A model generated the notes under the pieces. That model saw nothing but the letters and a program-made list of their open reading frames with translations, did not search any database and was not told the origin of the DNA. From positions 1 to 61,044 of the forward strand of contig DASUTB010000012.1 in NCBI GenBank assembly GCA_036374835.1: 61,044 nt of DNA. The letters run 5' to 3'. Of the stretch, positions 41,185-50,256 are shown piece after piece (within the stretch, counting starts at the first letter, position 1; every line of letters begins with the position of its first letter). This DNA comes from DASUTB01 sp036374835. Its GTDB lineage: Bacteria > Actinomycetota > Actinomycetes > Jiangellales > Jiangellaceae. The translations under genes were made by a program, and so were the position numbers.

Positions 41185-44091
41185 CTAGGCGGCGTCTTCG
41201 GTCAAACCCTCGCGGTGGGCCATGGCTGCAGCCTCGATTCGGCTTGCCGCGCCGAGCTTGGCCAGGATGTTCGACACATGCACGCTCGCCGTCTTGGCAC
41301 TGATAAACAGTTCTTCACCGATCTCCCGGTTACTACGGCCGGCAGCGACCAGACGCAGCACTTCGCGCTCGCGGGATGTCAGGGACGGCAAGCCGGCGGA
41401 CCTGGACTCCGCCGGCACCTGGTCGACCAGGCGGATGCCCGCCCGCCGGGCCAGGTCGTGCACGCCTTGGCGAAGCAGCCCGCTGCCAAGGTCGCCGGCC
41501 GCCGCGGCGGCGGTTCGCAACTCGTCGACCGCATAGGCTCGCTCACCGGCCGCGAGCAGCGCACCACCGTGCCGGAGTCGCGCGTACACCGCCAGGTGCG
41601 CCGGCCCGTCGGCGTCGTCGACTGCGCCGATGACCTCATGCCACGCATCCGGATCATCGCCGGCCAGCTCTGCCGCGACGGCCGCCCGCCACACCTGGGA
41701 TGCACCCCACGCATCGAATCCCTCGACGAAATCGCGAACCAGGTGCACATCGCTATCGGCGACGTCCATTCCGGAGCGGCGCATCGCGCCGAGTACCGCT
41801 GCGCCGACCGCGCACAACGGCATCAGGTACCCCGGGCCGGCGGCGTCGTCCAACGCTCCGACGACGTGGTCCCAAGCCGCTGGAAGATCGTCTGAAGCCA
41901 GTGCGATCTCCGCAGCGATGCGCGCAGCAGGGACCCGATATTGCGGATCGATGACCCGGCCGGCCTGCCTGTCCCGAAGATCGGCGAGTGTCTCCTCCGC
42001 TTGGCTTACGTCGCCGCGCCATAGCTGCAGCCATGCCTGCAGGGTCAGCAGATGCCAGGCGTGCCGATACGGCGGGTCGAGCTCAAGGGTCCTCATGATC
42101 AGCTTCTCGGCCTCGGCCCACTCACCCAGGGCGAGGAGGGGCTCGGCGGCGTTGCCGGCGAGCATGGCGCCCAGGCCCCGTTCGAAACCGATCTGCCCGG
42201 CCTTCTGCATGCCGCGGCGAGCGACCTCGGCGGCCTCGGTGTACCGGCCGAGGAGGTTCAGCGCATCCGAGTAGTTGATGTGGTAGCCGACGAGCGTCTG
42301 CAAATTGTCGCCGATGACGACGCGCTCCTTCTCGAAGGTCGCCAGCCCTTCGGCGATGTGCCCACTGTGAATAAGCGAAGGAGCACGAACATTGAGCGCA
42401 CGGGCTTTGACATCGTCGGCGTTGACGGCATCGGCGGTCGCATATGCCTCGTGCGAAACCCGGACGGCGTCGTCGTACCGGCCATCCATCATGTGCCGGG
42501 CCGCGAGTTGTGCCAGCAGCCTGGCCTTCTCCACCGACGGAGGTGAAGCCGCGACAAGCACGAGCGCCTGCTCGATGAGCGCCACACCGCCAGGGCGGCC
42601 GAGCTCACCGAGCATCTTGGCCTTATGGCCGAGCAGGCTCGCCAGCCGCACGACATCCGCATCGGCATCGCCGCCGACATCCGGCTCGGCCAGCGCCGCC
42701 TCTACGAGAGCGAACGAGCGCTCCAATTCGCCGGCATCTTCGGCCGCCCGCGCCGCACGGTGCAGCAGGCCCGCCCGATCGGTACCCGCGACAGCCGCCG
42801 GGTCGGGCATACGGTGCCACAGCTCGAGAGCACGCTCGAGCATGCGTAGGGTTTCGCCGTGCGCGTAGGCCCGCCGGGTTTGTCCGGCGGCGTTCAGGTA
42901 GGCGGCGAAAGCGCGCTCTTGATCGCGCGCGGCGTACCAGTGATGCGCGGTCTCGATCGGTGCGCGATCGGACGACACCAGACCCGGGTTCTTCTCCAGT
43001 GCTTCGGCGTAGCGGACGTGCAGCCGCTCATGTGCTCCGGGAAGCAGATCGTCGTGCAGGACTTCGCGCAACAACGCATGCCGGAACGCGTAGGCGTCGC
43101 CGTCAACGGTGATGATGTTCGCGGACAGTGCCTCTCGCAGCGCCGCCTCCAGGGAAGCACCGTCCATCTCGGCCACGGCGCTCAGCAAGGCGTCACCCAC
43201 CCGCACCCCGCCGGTGGCCAGCAGCCGGAGCACGTCCTGTGCCGCATCAGAAAGTTGTTCGGTGCGGACGAGCAGTAGATCGCGCAACGAGTCGGGCAAC
43301 GGCGGAGAGCTGTCGTCGACACTGGCTCGGGCCAGCTCCTCGACGAAGAACGGTATTCCCTCGCTGCGGTTGAAGACGGTCTTCACGACGCGCGGTACCG
43401 GCTCGTGGGCGAATATGCCGGCCAGCTGCTCGGCCACCTCTTCCTCGGTGAGCCGCGGAACGGTGACGCGTCGTACCCCGCGGACCCGGTCCAGCTCGGC
43501 CAGGAACGGCCGCAGCGGGTGGCGGCGATGGATCTCGTCGCTGCGATACGTGACGGCCAGCATGACGCGCGCGGAGCTGAGGGCCCGCACGATGAACTGC
43601 AGAAGGTGACGGGTGGATCCATCGGCCCAGTGCAGGTCTTCGACCACCAGCAGCAGCGGGCGATCTGCGGACACTCGTTCGAGCAAGATCGTGACAACTT
43701 CGAAGAGCCGCCCCCTACCCTCTTCGACCCGGCTCATGCCCGTCCCGAGCTCGGGCAGCAAGCTCGGTAGCATGTCGCGGCCGGGCCCGGCGAGCTCGAG
43801 CAACGTTTCGGCGCCGAGTTGGTCAGCGAGGTCACGCAAGGCGCCGGCGATCGGCGCGAACGGCAGACCATCCTCGCCGAGCTCGACGCATTGGCCGACG
43901 ACGACGCGAGCTCCATCCTGTGCCGCCCGTTCGGCGAACTCGCTGACGAGGCGGGTCTTGCCGACGCCCGCCTCGCCTCCGATCAGAACCGTGGCAGCCC
44001 GGCCCTCCTTCGAAGTGTCAAGCGCGTCGGCGAGCGCTGCGAGCTCAGGCACCCGACCGACGAAGCCAGGGCTGACAAGGGCTGTGGACAC
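41185..44091 (-). CDS. LuxR-family AAA-type regulator (LAL)
   Basis: 968-residue STAND ATPase activator. N-terminal FVGRVPELAALADAL leads to Walker A GGEAGVGKTRLV and Walker B LLLVVEDLHWADGS; the centre has about 450 residues of TPR-like helices; the C-terminus is a LuxR HTH (LTSREREVLRLVAAGRSNREIGEELFISAKTASVHVSNI). Such proteins couple ligand and ATP binding to activation. GTG 44091 is my choice because FVGR begins soon after; the start could be further upstream. Targets unknown. Confidence 0.9.
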   Translation of the reverse strand: MSTALVSPGFVGRVPELAALADALDTSKEGRAATVLIGGEAGVGKTRLVSEFAERAAQDGARVVVGQCVELGEDGLPFAPIAGALRDLADQLGAETLLELAGPGRDMLPSLLPELGTGMSRVEEGRGRLFEVVTILLERVSADRPLLLVVEDLHWADGSTRHLLQFIVRALSSARVMLAVTYRSDEIHRRHPLRPFLAELDRVRGVRRVTVPRLTEEEVAEQLAGIFAHEPVPRVVKTVFNRSEGIPFFVEELARASVDDSSPPLPDSLRDLLLVRTEQLSDAAQDVLRLLATGGVRVGDALLSAVAEMDGASLEAALREALSANIITVDGDAYAFRHALLREVLHDDLLPGAHERLHVRYAEALEKNPGLVSSDRAPIETAHHWYAARDQERAFAAYLNAAGQTRRAYAHGETLRMLERALELWHRMPDPAAVAGTDRAGLLHRAARAAEDAGELERSFALVEAALAEPDVGGDADADVVRLASLLGHKAKMLGELGRPGGVALIEQALVLVAASPPSVEKARLLAQLAARHMMDGRYDDAVRVSHEAYATADAVNADDVKARALNVRAPSLIHSGHIAEGLATFEKERVVIGDNLQTLVGYHINYSDALNLLGRYTEAAEVARRGMQKAGQIGFERGLGAMLAGNAAEPLLALGEWAEAEKLIMRTLELDPPYRHAWHLLTLQAWLQLWRGDVSQAEETLADLRDRQAGRVIDPQYRVPAARIAAEIALASDDLPAAWDHVVGALDDAAGPGYLMPLCAVGAAVLGAMRRSGMDVADSDVHLVRDFVEGFDAWGASQVWRAAVAAELAGDDPDAWHEVIGAVDDADGPAHLAVYARLRHGGALLAAGERAYAVDELRTAAAAAGDLGSGLLRQGVHDLARRAGIRLVDQVPAESRSAGLPSLTSREREVLRLVAAGRSNREIGEELFISAKTASVHVSNILAKLGAASRIEAAAMAHREGLTEDAA

Positions 44092-44150
44092 GTCCCCTAT
44101 TGTCGCACCGGCTACCGACAGGGCAGGTGCAAGCTGATCGGTCCGGCCGA

Positions 44151-44330
44151 TCATGCCGTACGTGCGGTGCGCCGCGGCGCGCCCGAAATCGCGCGCAGCC
44201 ACCGACGTCCGGACGACCTGCGGCGAGCTCCCGATCGCCGAGCCGACCGGAGCAGGCGCTCACGGTCGGCCTCGCGGCGCAGTTCGACGGCGCGCTCGGC
44301 CTGTGCGGCGTAGGTGAGTTCGTGGAACAT
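44151..44330 (-). CDS. Small basic protein
   Basis: 59 residues, about one third Arg: MFHELTYAAQAERAVELRR, then a Ser/Arg-rich tail. AAGGAAAGAG lies eight bases before ATG 44330. Similar small arginine-rich proteins of the form MFHE...AxxRxEELRR are frequent in actinomycetes and remain unannotated. It lies just upstream of the LuxR-type regulator, same strand, 59 bases apart. Function unknown. Confidence 0.55.
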   Translation of the reverse strand: MFHELTYAAQAERAVELRREADRERLLRSARRSGARRRSSGRRWLRAISGAPRRTARTA

Positions 44331-44433
44331 GGGCTCTTTCCTTCCGGCGATGTCTTCCTTGGTGCACTCCAAGACTCGCCGGTAAGGAGGGTCTGCCACA
44401 TCGGGCCGATTCCATATCTTCGCAGGTCAGGAC

Positions 44434-44476
44434 TACCTTAGATGGACGCTAAGCCCAGCGGTCGGTGCCTAAGGTA
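44434..44476. promoter_or_regulatory. Inverted repeat TACCTTAG/CTAAGGTA
   Basis: A perfect 8-bp inverted repeat with 27 bases between arms, in the 193-bp non-coding region between the ClpC-N gene end and the small basic protein start. The spacing suits a two-site operator rather than a terminator; regulator unknown. Confidence 0.4.
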
Positions 44477-44523
44477 CTTACCCGGAGCGACGATCTGACC
44501 GCTATGCCCGATCTGGAGCCTTA

Positions 44524-44958
44524 CTAGCTGCCGGATCGCGCGATGACGTCCCGACGAAGGGCGATCGGATCGGCGCCAAGGTTGACGATGACCTGCGCAG
44601 CCACACCTTCGCCCTCGCGGATCAGCCCAAGCAGAATGTGTTCGGTAGCAATGTGGTCGTCACCGAGCGCAATCGCTTCTCGTAGGGATAACTCCAACAC
44701 CTTCTTGGCTCGCGGAGTGAACGGAATGGCTCCTTTCGGCGAGTCCTGGCCACGCCCGATGATCTCTTCAACCCGTCCACGAGTCTCGTCGAGGGAAACC
44801 CTCAAGTCCTCCAGTGCCTTCGCCGCGACGCCATCGCCCTCGCGAAGGAGCCCCAACAAGAGGTGCTCAGTGCCGATATAGGCATGGTTGAGCGCCCTGG
44901 CCTCTTCCTGAGCCAGGACCACGACGCGCTGCGCTTGGTCCGTGAACCGTTCGAACAT
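44524..44958 (-). CDS. Stand-alone ClpC N-terminal domain protein
   Basis: 144 residues consisting of two Clp-N repeats: FERFTDQAQRVVVLAQEEAR with GTEHLLLGLLREGDGVAAKAL, and FTPRAKKVLELSLREA with ATEHILLGLIREGEGVAAQVI. It ends where ClpC would continue into the first AAA domain; there are no Walker motifs. The repeat is the adaptor- and phospho-Arg-binding part of ClpC, so this may act as a free adaptor or competitor. It lies 56 bases after a MarR gene. Confidence 0.85.
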   Translation of the reverse strand: MFERFTDQAQRVVVLAQEEARALNHAYIGTEHLLLGLLREGDGVAAKALEDLRVSLDETRGRVEEIIGRGQDSPKGAIPFTPRAKKVLELSLREAIALGDDHIATEHILLGLIREGEGVAAQVIVNLGADPIALRRDVIARSGS

Positions 44959-45014
44959 GCACCTTCGATGATCGCCCGAGGCGATCTCAATAACAAGAGG
45001 TCCGGGCTGTTCAC

Positions 45015-45497
45015 TCAGGCCGTCGAGTCGGCGGAGTCCTGGTTCTCGCCGGTCAGGTGTGTGACGACCGTGTCCGCGATGTCGCCGAGAACCGTCAGCT
45101 GTTCTTCGGTCAACAGGTCGATCATGTGGCGGCGCACCGAGTCGAAATGCCCGGGCGCGGCGCTACCGATGGCACGGAGCCCGTCTCTGGTGAGCGCCAC
45201 GACCGTGCCTCGCGCGTCTGAGGCGACACCCTCGCGACGTACTAGTCCGCGGGCCTCCATGCGGGCGATCTGATGGGAAAGGCGGCTTTGCGACCACTGC
45301 ATGTAGTCGGCGAGCTCGGTTACCCGCCATCGCCGGTCCGGCACCTCGGCGAGGTCCGACAGCACGGTGTAATCGGCCATCGACAGCCCCGACTCGTCGA
45401 TGAGTTCTTGAGCGAGCCGTGCCTCGAGCAGGGTGAACATCCGGCGCAAGCCTCTCCAGGCCCGCTCTTCGGTGGGGTTGAGCCATCGCAGCGCCAT
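45015..45497 (-). CDS. MarR-family transcriptional regulator
   Basis: 160 residues. Winged helix: LSMADYTVLSDLAEVPDRRWRV, ELADYMQWSQSRLSHQIARMEARGLVRRE, and the DARGTVVALTRDG wing. Divergent from YczE with 50 bases between starts; two direct-repeated palindromic sites lie in that gap. It probably represses the yczE-FMN reductase pair and possibly its own operon with the Clp-N gene. Confidence 0.9.
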   Translation of the reverse strand: MALRWLNPTEERAWRGLRRMFTLLEARLAQELIDESGLSMADYTVLSDLAEVPDRRWRVTELADYMQWSQSRLSHQIARMEARGLVRREGVASDARGTVVALTRDGLRAIGSAAPGHFDSVRRHMIDLLTEEQLTVLGDIADTVVTHLTGENQDSADSTA

Positions 45498-45522
45498 CCC
45501 GTAGAGGCTACCCGGAATATTG

Positions 45523-45560
45523 ATGACGTGTCATGTGTCTCATCTACATGACGTATCATG
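45523..45560. promoter_or_regulatory. Tandem operator sites, probably for MarR
   Basis: ATGACGTGTCATG (45523-45535) and ATGACGTATCATG (45548-45560) are near-identical, near-palindromic and 25 bp apart. The second covers the predicted start codon of the YczE gene. Divergent MarR promoters are commonly organised this way. Confidence 0.6.
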
Positions 45561-46174
45561 CACCTGCTCGGGCTCGGCGTTCCGTTCCGACGTCCCGGCA
45601 GCTCATCCAGCTCGGAATCGGCCTGCTGCTCTACGGGGTCAGCATCGCCCTCATGCTTTCCGCGGGTCTCGGTGTGGACTCGTGGGACGTCTTCCATCAG
45701 GGACTCAGCCAACGGACCGGGATCTCATTCGGCTGGGTCGTCGTCGGCGTCAGTCTGTTGGTGTTGCTGGCGTGGATACCGCTGCGGCAGCGACCCGGAC
45801 TCGGGACGGTGGCCAACGCTCTGCTCGTCGGGCTCGTCGCCGACGCCGCCCTCGCCCTCCTTCCCCGCCCTGAGCTGCTGCCGTGGCAGTTCCTGATGCT
45901 GACCGTCGGCATCGTCAGCAACGGCATCGCGACCGGGCTGTACATCGGCGCGAGACTCGGACCGGGCCCGCGCGACGGGTTGATGACCGGGCTCGCCACC
46001 TCCACCGGTCGCTCCATCCGTTTGGTGCGGACGCTCATCGAGTTGAGTGTGCTGGCCGCCGGTTGGGCGCTCGGTGGGCCCGTCGGGCTTGGCACGCTGC
46101 TCTACGCGGTATCGATCGGACCGATCGTCCAGGTCTCGATCGTTCGCTTCTCGATACGTGAGGTGACGGCATGA
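45548..46174 (+). CDS. YczE/YitT-type membrane protein
   Basis: 208 residues with about five transmembrane segments. LIQLGIGLLLYGVSIALMLSAGLGVDSWDVFHQGLS is the diagnostic YczE start, followed by GTVANALLVGLVADAAL and GARLGPGPRDGLMTGL. Function unclear; in Bacillus YczE influences bacillomycin production. ATG 45548 lies in the operator; ATG 45533 is possible. Overlaps the next gene by four bases. Confidence 0.87.
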   Translation: MTYHAPARARRSVPTSRQLIQLGIGLLLYGVSIALMLSAGLGVDSWDVFHQGLSQRTGISFGWVVVGVSLLVLLAWIPLRQRPGLGTVANALLVGLVADAALALLPRPELLPWQFLMLTVGIVSNGIATGLYIGARLGPGPRDGLMTGLATSTGRSIRLVRTLIELSVLAAGWALGGPVGLGTLLYAVSIGPIVQVSIVRFSIREVTA

Positions 46175-46803
46175 CCGATCGGATCATCCGGATCACGGCG
46201 ATCCCAGGCAGCCTCCGACGGGACTCGTACAATCGCTCCCTCGGCGAGGTGGCGGCGATGCTGGCGCCGGCAGGCATGTCGGTCACCGTCTACGACTCGA
46301 TGGACACCGTCCCGGTTTTCAACGAGGACCTGGAGCATCCTCCGCCACCTGGAGTCGAACGCCTCAGGGACGCCGTGGCGTCGTCGGATGGGCTGCTCAT
46401 CGCCACTCCCGAGTACAACCAGTCGGTGCCGGGCGTGGTCAAGAACGTGATCGACTGGCTGTCTCGCTCGGACGGTCCCGACGGCCTGATGGGCAAGCCG
46501 GTGGCAGTGACTGGGGCTACCCCCGGGCCGTGGGGGACCCGCATCGCCCAGACGCAGCTTCGCCAGATCCTCACCTCCACTCAGGCGCTCGTGCTGCCCC
46601 GACCGACGCTGTTCCTGCGCGACGCCGCGACGCTCTTCGACCAGGACCGGAGTCTGACCGACGAGACGACCCGTGAACGGCTTCACGATCTCCTCGTCTC
46701 GTTCGAGCGGTGGATCCGACTCGTCGCTCTGCTGCCGGGCAGACCCGGCCAACCTGCCGAAGGCGGACCGGTCTCGTCGTCAACGGGCGAACTTCTCCAG
46801 TAG
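46171..46803 (+). CDS. NAD(P)H-dependent FMN reductase
   Basis: 210-residue flavodoxin-like reductase. ITAIPGSLRRDSYNRSL is the FMN-phosphate loop; TPEYNQSVPGVVKNVIDWLSR the conserved middle motif. Predicted to reduce FMN, quinones or azo compounds. ATG 46171 overlaps the YczE stop, so it is coupled and likely MarR-regulated. The last 25 residues are unusual and may be disordered. Confidence 0.9.
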   Translation: MTDRIIRITAIPGSLRRDSYNRSLGEVAAMLAPAGMSVTVYDSMDTVPVFNEDLEHPPPPGVERLRDAVASSDGLLIATPEYNQSVPGVVKNVIDWLSRSDGPDGLMGKPVAVTGATPGPWGTRIAQTQLRQILTSTQALVLPRPTLFLRDAATLFDQDRSLTDETTRERLHDLLVSFERWIRLVALLPGRPGQPAEGGPVSSSTGELLQ

Positions 46804-46886
46804 CGGGCTCGACCTGGCGGGCGATATCTACCGGCCCCGAGGATGCCGGCCGGGACGCAGCCGGAGCGCGGCTCCCGCGACTCGCG

Positions 46887-47972
46887 CTACGAACCGGTCA
46901 CCTCGAGCCCGAGCCACTTGGCGAGATCCTCGATCTCGGCGCGAACGCCCGCGGCCATTTCCTTGGTGAAGCTGACATCCTCGTGGATCGCATTGACCAC
47001 GAGAGCGCCGGCCTTGCGGTCGGCGGTCGCGTCGAGCTTTCCGATGAGCATGTCGTCGTGCACGATGGGCAGGGCGAAGTAGCCCCATCGGCGTTTGTCC
47101 TTCGGCTTGTACATCTCAAGGATGTACTCGAAGCCGAACAGCTCCTTGGCCCGAACCCGATCGTGGATGAGCCGATCGAACGGCGAGAGCAAGGCGGTGC
47201 GGCCCTCGAACGGGAGGCCGATGTAATTCGGCTGGACGCGCCACGTCCCTGGCGTACCCTCCACGACGGCTTCCTCGCCGGCCTCCCCGACGTACGGCGA
47301 TTCATTCGGGATCACCGGGCCGGTGGAACGCGCAATTCCGAGCGCGGCCAACCGCCGCTCGTTGCGGTACCGGACGGCGGCCTCACGGTCGAGCGTCGGA
47401 AGGCCGGCCGGATAGACCCTTTCCGGCAGATCGAAATACCGCTGCCGCCCTTTACGGCCCGAGATCGCGACGTGCCCGCGAACGGCGAGCAACTCGAGCA
47501 TGCGCGTGACGTTGCGATTGTTCGTCCAGCCCGTCGACGGCCACGGCTCGATACTCGTGTCCGGAATGTCGCGGGAAAGCAGCGGGCCCTTGCGCTCCAG
47601 AAGATCGAGGATGTCGCGCTGGAACGGCTCGTTCTTGCTCATCCACTCGGCAACGGTCGAGCCCGTCTTCGCGTCCCGTACTTCGGCGATCACCGCCGGT
47701 ACGTCGCGCGGCGTACGGATGTAGGCGACCGTCTCGACGAGGGTGCGGTCGCGCTCGAGGGCCTTGGTCAGTTCGTCCGGGTCGTAGGCTGACCCCAGCC
47801 GGCTCCATAGCACGAGGTCGGCGCTCGGGGCGATCGCTGCCGTCGGGTCGATCTGCACGACCGTCAGGCGCTCGACGACCTCGACGAGGTCGGTCGGACG
47901 GGGCACGTCGAGCAACTGCGCGTGGATCGCGATCCGCCGGGCTTCGGTCTTACTCAGGTGGTGGGCGACCAT
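46887..47972 (-). CDS. YcaQ/AlkX-type crosslink-repair DNA glycosylase
   Basis: 361-residue winged-helix protein of the HTH_42 superfamily. Near the N-terminus LTVVQIDPTAAI carries a Q-hydrophobic-D motif, as in YcaQ-like enzymes (AlkZ-type enzymes have Q-x-Q). Later GYFALPIVHDDMLIGKLDATADR matches the beta-barrel core. It should excise alkylated bases or unhook interstrand crosslinks. Monocistronic; no toxin cluster adjacent, so housekeeping repair is more likely than self-resistance. Confidence 0.83.
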   Translation of the reverse strand: MVAHHLSKTEARRIAIHAQLLDVPRPTDLVEVVERLTVVQIDPTAAIAPSADLVLWSRLGSAYDPDELTKALERDRTLVETVAYIRTPRDVPAVIAEVRDAKTGSTVAEWMSKNEPFQRDILDLLERKGPLLSRDIPDTSIEPWPSTGWTNNRNVTRMLELLAVRGHVAISGRKGRQRYFDLPERVYPAGLPTLDREAAVRYRNERRLAALGIARSTGPVIPNESPYVGEAGEEAVVEGTPGTWRVQPNYIGLPFEGRTALLSPFDRLIHDRVRAKELFGFEYILEMYKPKDKRRWGYFALPIVHDDMLIGKLDATADRKAGALVVNAIHEDVSFTKEMAAGVRAEIEDLAKWLGLEVTGS

Positions 47973-48091
47973 GGAGCCGACCTTAACCGTTGCCTTCCCG
48001 CACCGTTAGGCCACGCCGGTTCGCCTACACAGCACGCGCGCTGCCTGGGAGATACAGAGTTGCCGGCAGCTGGATGCGTTCAGCCGGACTA

Positions 48092-48364
48092 CTACCGCTG
48101 GTGCGGGGACCCGGGTTCGTCGTCTGGACGGTCACGCGCCTCGGCGTTCTGCTGGTCGCCGGCGTCCGAGCCGGTGCTGTCATCGCCAAGCAGCTTGTCC
48201 GCCTGCCGCCGGGCCGAGCTCATCTTCTCGTCGTACTTACCTCCGGTCCGGTCCGAGACCGTCCGCTGGACCTTGTCCATGCCCTTGTCGATCTGAGGCT
48301 TGCGACCGCGGAGTGTTTCACGCGCTTTGTTCGCCAGATCTCTTATAGCCACCACATGCTCCAT
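48092..48364 (-). CDS. MT0933-like antitoxin-type protein
   Basis: 90 residues. LANKARETLRGRKPQIDKGMDKVQRTVSDRTGGKYDEKM resembles the MT0933/Rv0909 antitoxin family (...VDKVGDLIDEKTGGKYADKV...), followed by a hydrophilic tail. No partner toxin is seen in the flanks, as is common for this family. Start uncertain: ATG 48364 or GTG 48388. Confidence 0.72.
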   Translation of the reverse strand: MEHVVAIRDLANKARETLRGRKPQIDKGMDKVQRTVSDRTGGKYDEKMSSARRQADKLLGDDSTGSDAGDQQNAEARDRPDDEPGSPHQR

Positions 48365-48459
48365 TCTTCGGGCTTCGTTCTCACTCACTGAATACCCGCC
48401 ACCGGCCGGGATGAAAACGCACTCTCGGTATTCGGTCGAGTTCGGGCCTGTGCCGGCCG

Positions 48460-49371
48460 CTAGTCCGACGGGGAAAGCCGGCCGGTCTCCGCTTCGGGGT
48501 AGTAGCGCTTGAGCATGCTGAGCCCGATCGCGGCACGGCGGACGCGCTCACGCGCCGTATCGATGGCGAGCCGTTCGAGGTGCCTTCCGGACGGGTAGAG
48601 GTTGGGCGCGTTCCGGACGGTGAACTTGAGGTAGACCGGCGCCGCCACTCGCACCATCTCGGGCAGCTCGTAGTGCCGGACCGGCGCACCGAAATCGTCG
48701 GCTCCTTCCACGTAGACGTCCAGCGGCACCGCTACGGCCTGGCGGATGGCCGCAATGTGCCCGAGCTGCAGATCGACCGGGAGGTTGAGCGTCGACGCCC
48801 CGAGGTCCTGGAGAACCCGGGCGGTCGCCGGGTTGGCCACCGGCAGCGAGACCGAGACCTTGAGTATCAGGTCTGCCGGCAACTCGCCGCCGGCCTTCAT
48901 CTCGGCCAGCACCCACAGCTGGCCGAGGTCGGCGATGAGAACGCTCCGCAGACCGAGTTCGCAGCCCCTTCGAACATCTTCGATGCCGTAGACGAGCTGG
49001 TCGGCGCCCCGCAGGCTGGCACCGAGAACACGGCCCGTACTCGACGTCACCTGCACACCTACATCCCACGCAGCACGCGGTCCGGTGAACAACGAGACCT
49101 CGACGTCGTGATCCTTACCGAGCGCGACCATCCGCTCGATCTCGGTGTCGGTCTGCAGCATGATGCCGCTGCCCTGGCTGATCCGGTGGACGCGTACACC
49201 GTAGTCGGCGGCGGTCTCCAGCACGGCTTCGAACGCCTGGGGACCCTCGACGGACGGGATCTCCACCCGGTATTGCGCACCGTCGTCGAAGCGCAGCGGC
49301 GACGTCGCAAGCCGGGCGTCGTCCCCGCGCGGCAGCCCCAGCGACGCCAGAAAAGATCTTGTGGCTTCCAT
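48460..49371 (-). CDS. U32 peptidase-like TIM-barrel protein
   Basis: 303 residues. The alternating pattern (YRVEIPSVEGPQAFEAVL, LGASLRGADQLVYGIEDVRR, GLRSVLIADLGQLWVLAEM, STLNLPVDLQLGHIAAIRQ, VPLDVYVEGADDFG) suggests a TIM barrel, and proteins of this type are annotated as U32-like. The U32 collagenase motif is not evident, so protease activity is doubtful. It starts three bases after the IclR gene and is surely co-transcribed. Confidence 0.6.
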   Translation of the reverse strand: MEATRSFLASLGLPRGDDARLATSPLRFDDGAQYRVEIPSVEGPQAFEAVLETAADYGVRVHRISQGSGIMLQTDTEIERMVALGKDHDVEVSLFTGPRAAWDVGVQVTSSTGRVLGASLRGADQLVYGIEDVRRGCELGLRSVLIADLGQLWVLAEMKAGGELPADLILKVSVSLPVANPATARVLQDLGASTLNLPVDLQLGHIAAIRQAVAVPLDVYVEGADDFGAPVRHYELPEMVRVAAPVYLKFTVRNAPNLYPSGRHLERLAIDTARERVRRAAIGLSMLKRYYPEAETGRLSPSD

Positions 49372-49374
49372 GAA

Positions 49375-50157
49375 CTAACCACCCACCCGCATGCGATAGC
49401 CGAGTCGCGCTGACAGCGCCGCAGCGCCGTCGGCAGCGTGTCGGGCAAGCTCGTCGGTAAGGCGGTCGGCCCGATGCGCCGGCACCGAGATGCTCAGACC
49501 GGCCACCACGTGGCCGCCGGCGTCGCGCACAGGTGCGGCCACACATCGCACGTCCACGTTGGACTCGCAGTCGTCGAAGGCGAGCCCGCGATCCCGGATC
49601 TGCGCAAGCTCACCCAACAGTGCGTCCAGGCTCGCCAGGCTGTTGGGCGTCATCCGCACCCACTCGCCGTCGCCGTAGCGGCGAGCGACCTCGGCGTCGT
49701 CCAACCAGGACAGCAGCGCTTTCCCCACGGCCGTGCAGTGAGCAGGCAGCCGTTTGCCCACCGCGGAGACCATCCGGACCGCCTTGGGACTGTCGGCCTT
49801 TACCAGATAGACGACCTCAGTGCCGTCCAAGGTCGCCACGTGCACCGTCTCGCCGGACCGGGCCACGAGCTCCTCGGCGACCTGGCGACCCTCCTCGCTC
49901 AGCTCGACGCCGTCCGCGTAGGCACTGCCGAGTTCGAACAAATGCAGCCCCAGGTCGTATCGATGCGTATGCCCGTCAACCGGACGGAGGCACTGGCGCG
50001 CAGCCAACGTCTGTACAAGCTCGTATGCCGTGCTGCGCGGTATCCCCAGCTGCGCCGTTATCTCGGCGACCGTCCTCGGCCCTTTTCCGTCCAGAAACGT
50101 GTCCAGGACGTCGATCGCCCGGATCACCGCAGGGACCTCACGGTTGGAACCTGCCAT
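49375..50157 (-). CDS. IclR-family transcriptional regulator
   Basis: 260 residues. N-terminal winged helix AIDVLDTFLDGKGPRTVAEITAQLGIPRSTAYELVQTL; C-terminal effector domain with LPAHCTAVGKALLSWLDD and GHVVAGLSISVPAHR. ATG 50157 follows GGAGGGTGG. A 28-bp inverted repeat lies about 100 bases upstream and is the likely operator. It directly follows the arabinan operon on the same strand, so it may respond to a pathway sugar. Confidence 0.9.
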   Translation of the reverse strand: MAGSNREVPAVIRAIDVLDTFLDGKGPRTVAEITAQLGIPRSTAYELVQTLAARQCLRPVDGHTHRYDLGLHLFELGSAYADGVELSEEGRQVAEELVARSGETVHVATLDGTEVVYLVKADSPKAVRMVSAVGKRLPAHCTAVGKALLSWLDDAEVARRYGDGEWVRMTPNSLASLDALLGELAQIRDRGLAFDDCESNVDVRCVAAPVRDAGGHVVAGLSISVPAHRADRLTDELARHAADGAAALSARLGYRMRVGG

Positions 50158-50256
50158 GGTCGGTTCACCACCCTCCGCCAGATCGGTGACGCGGTCGTGC
50201 GGTGCACGATCAGCCCACCTACGTCCATGTCTACGCCGTCCCGGTAGCGCCGGCCC

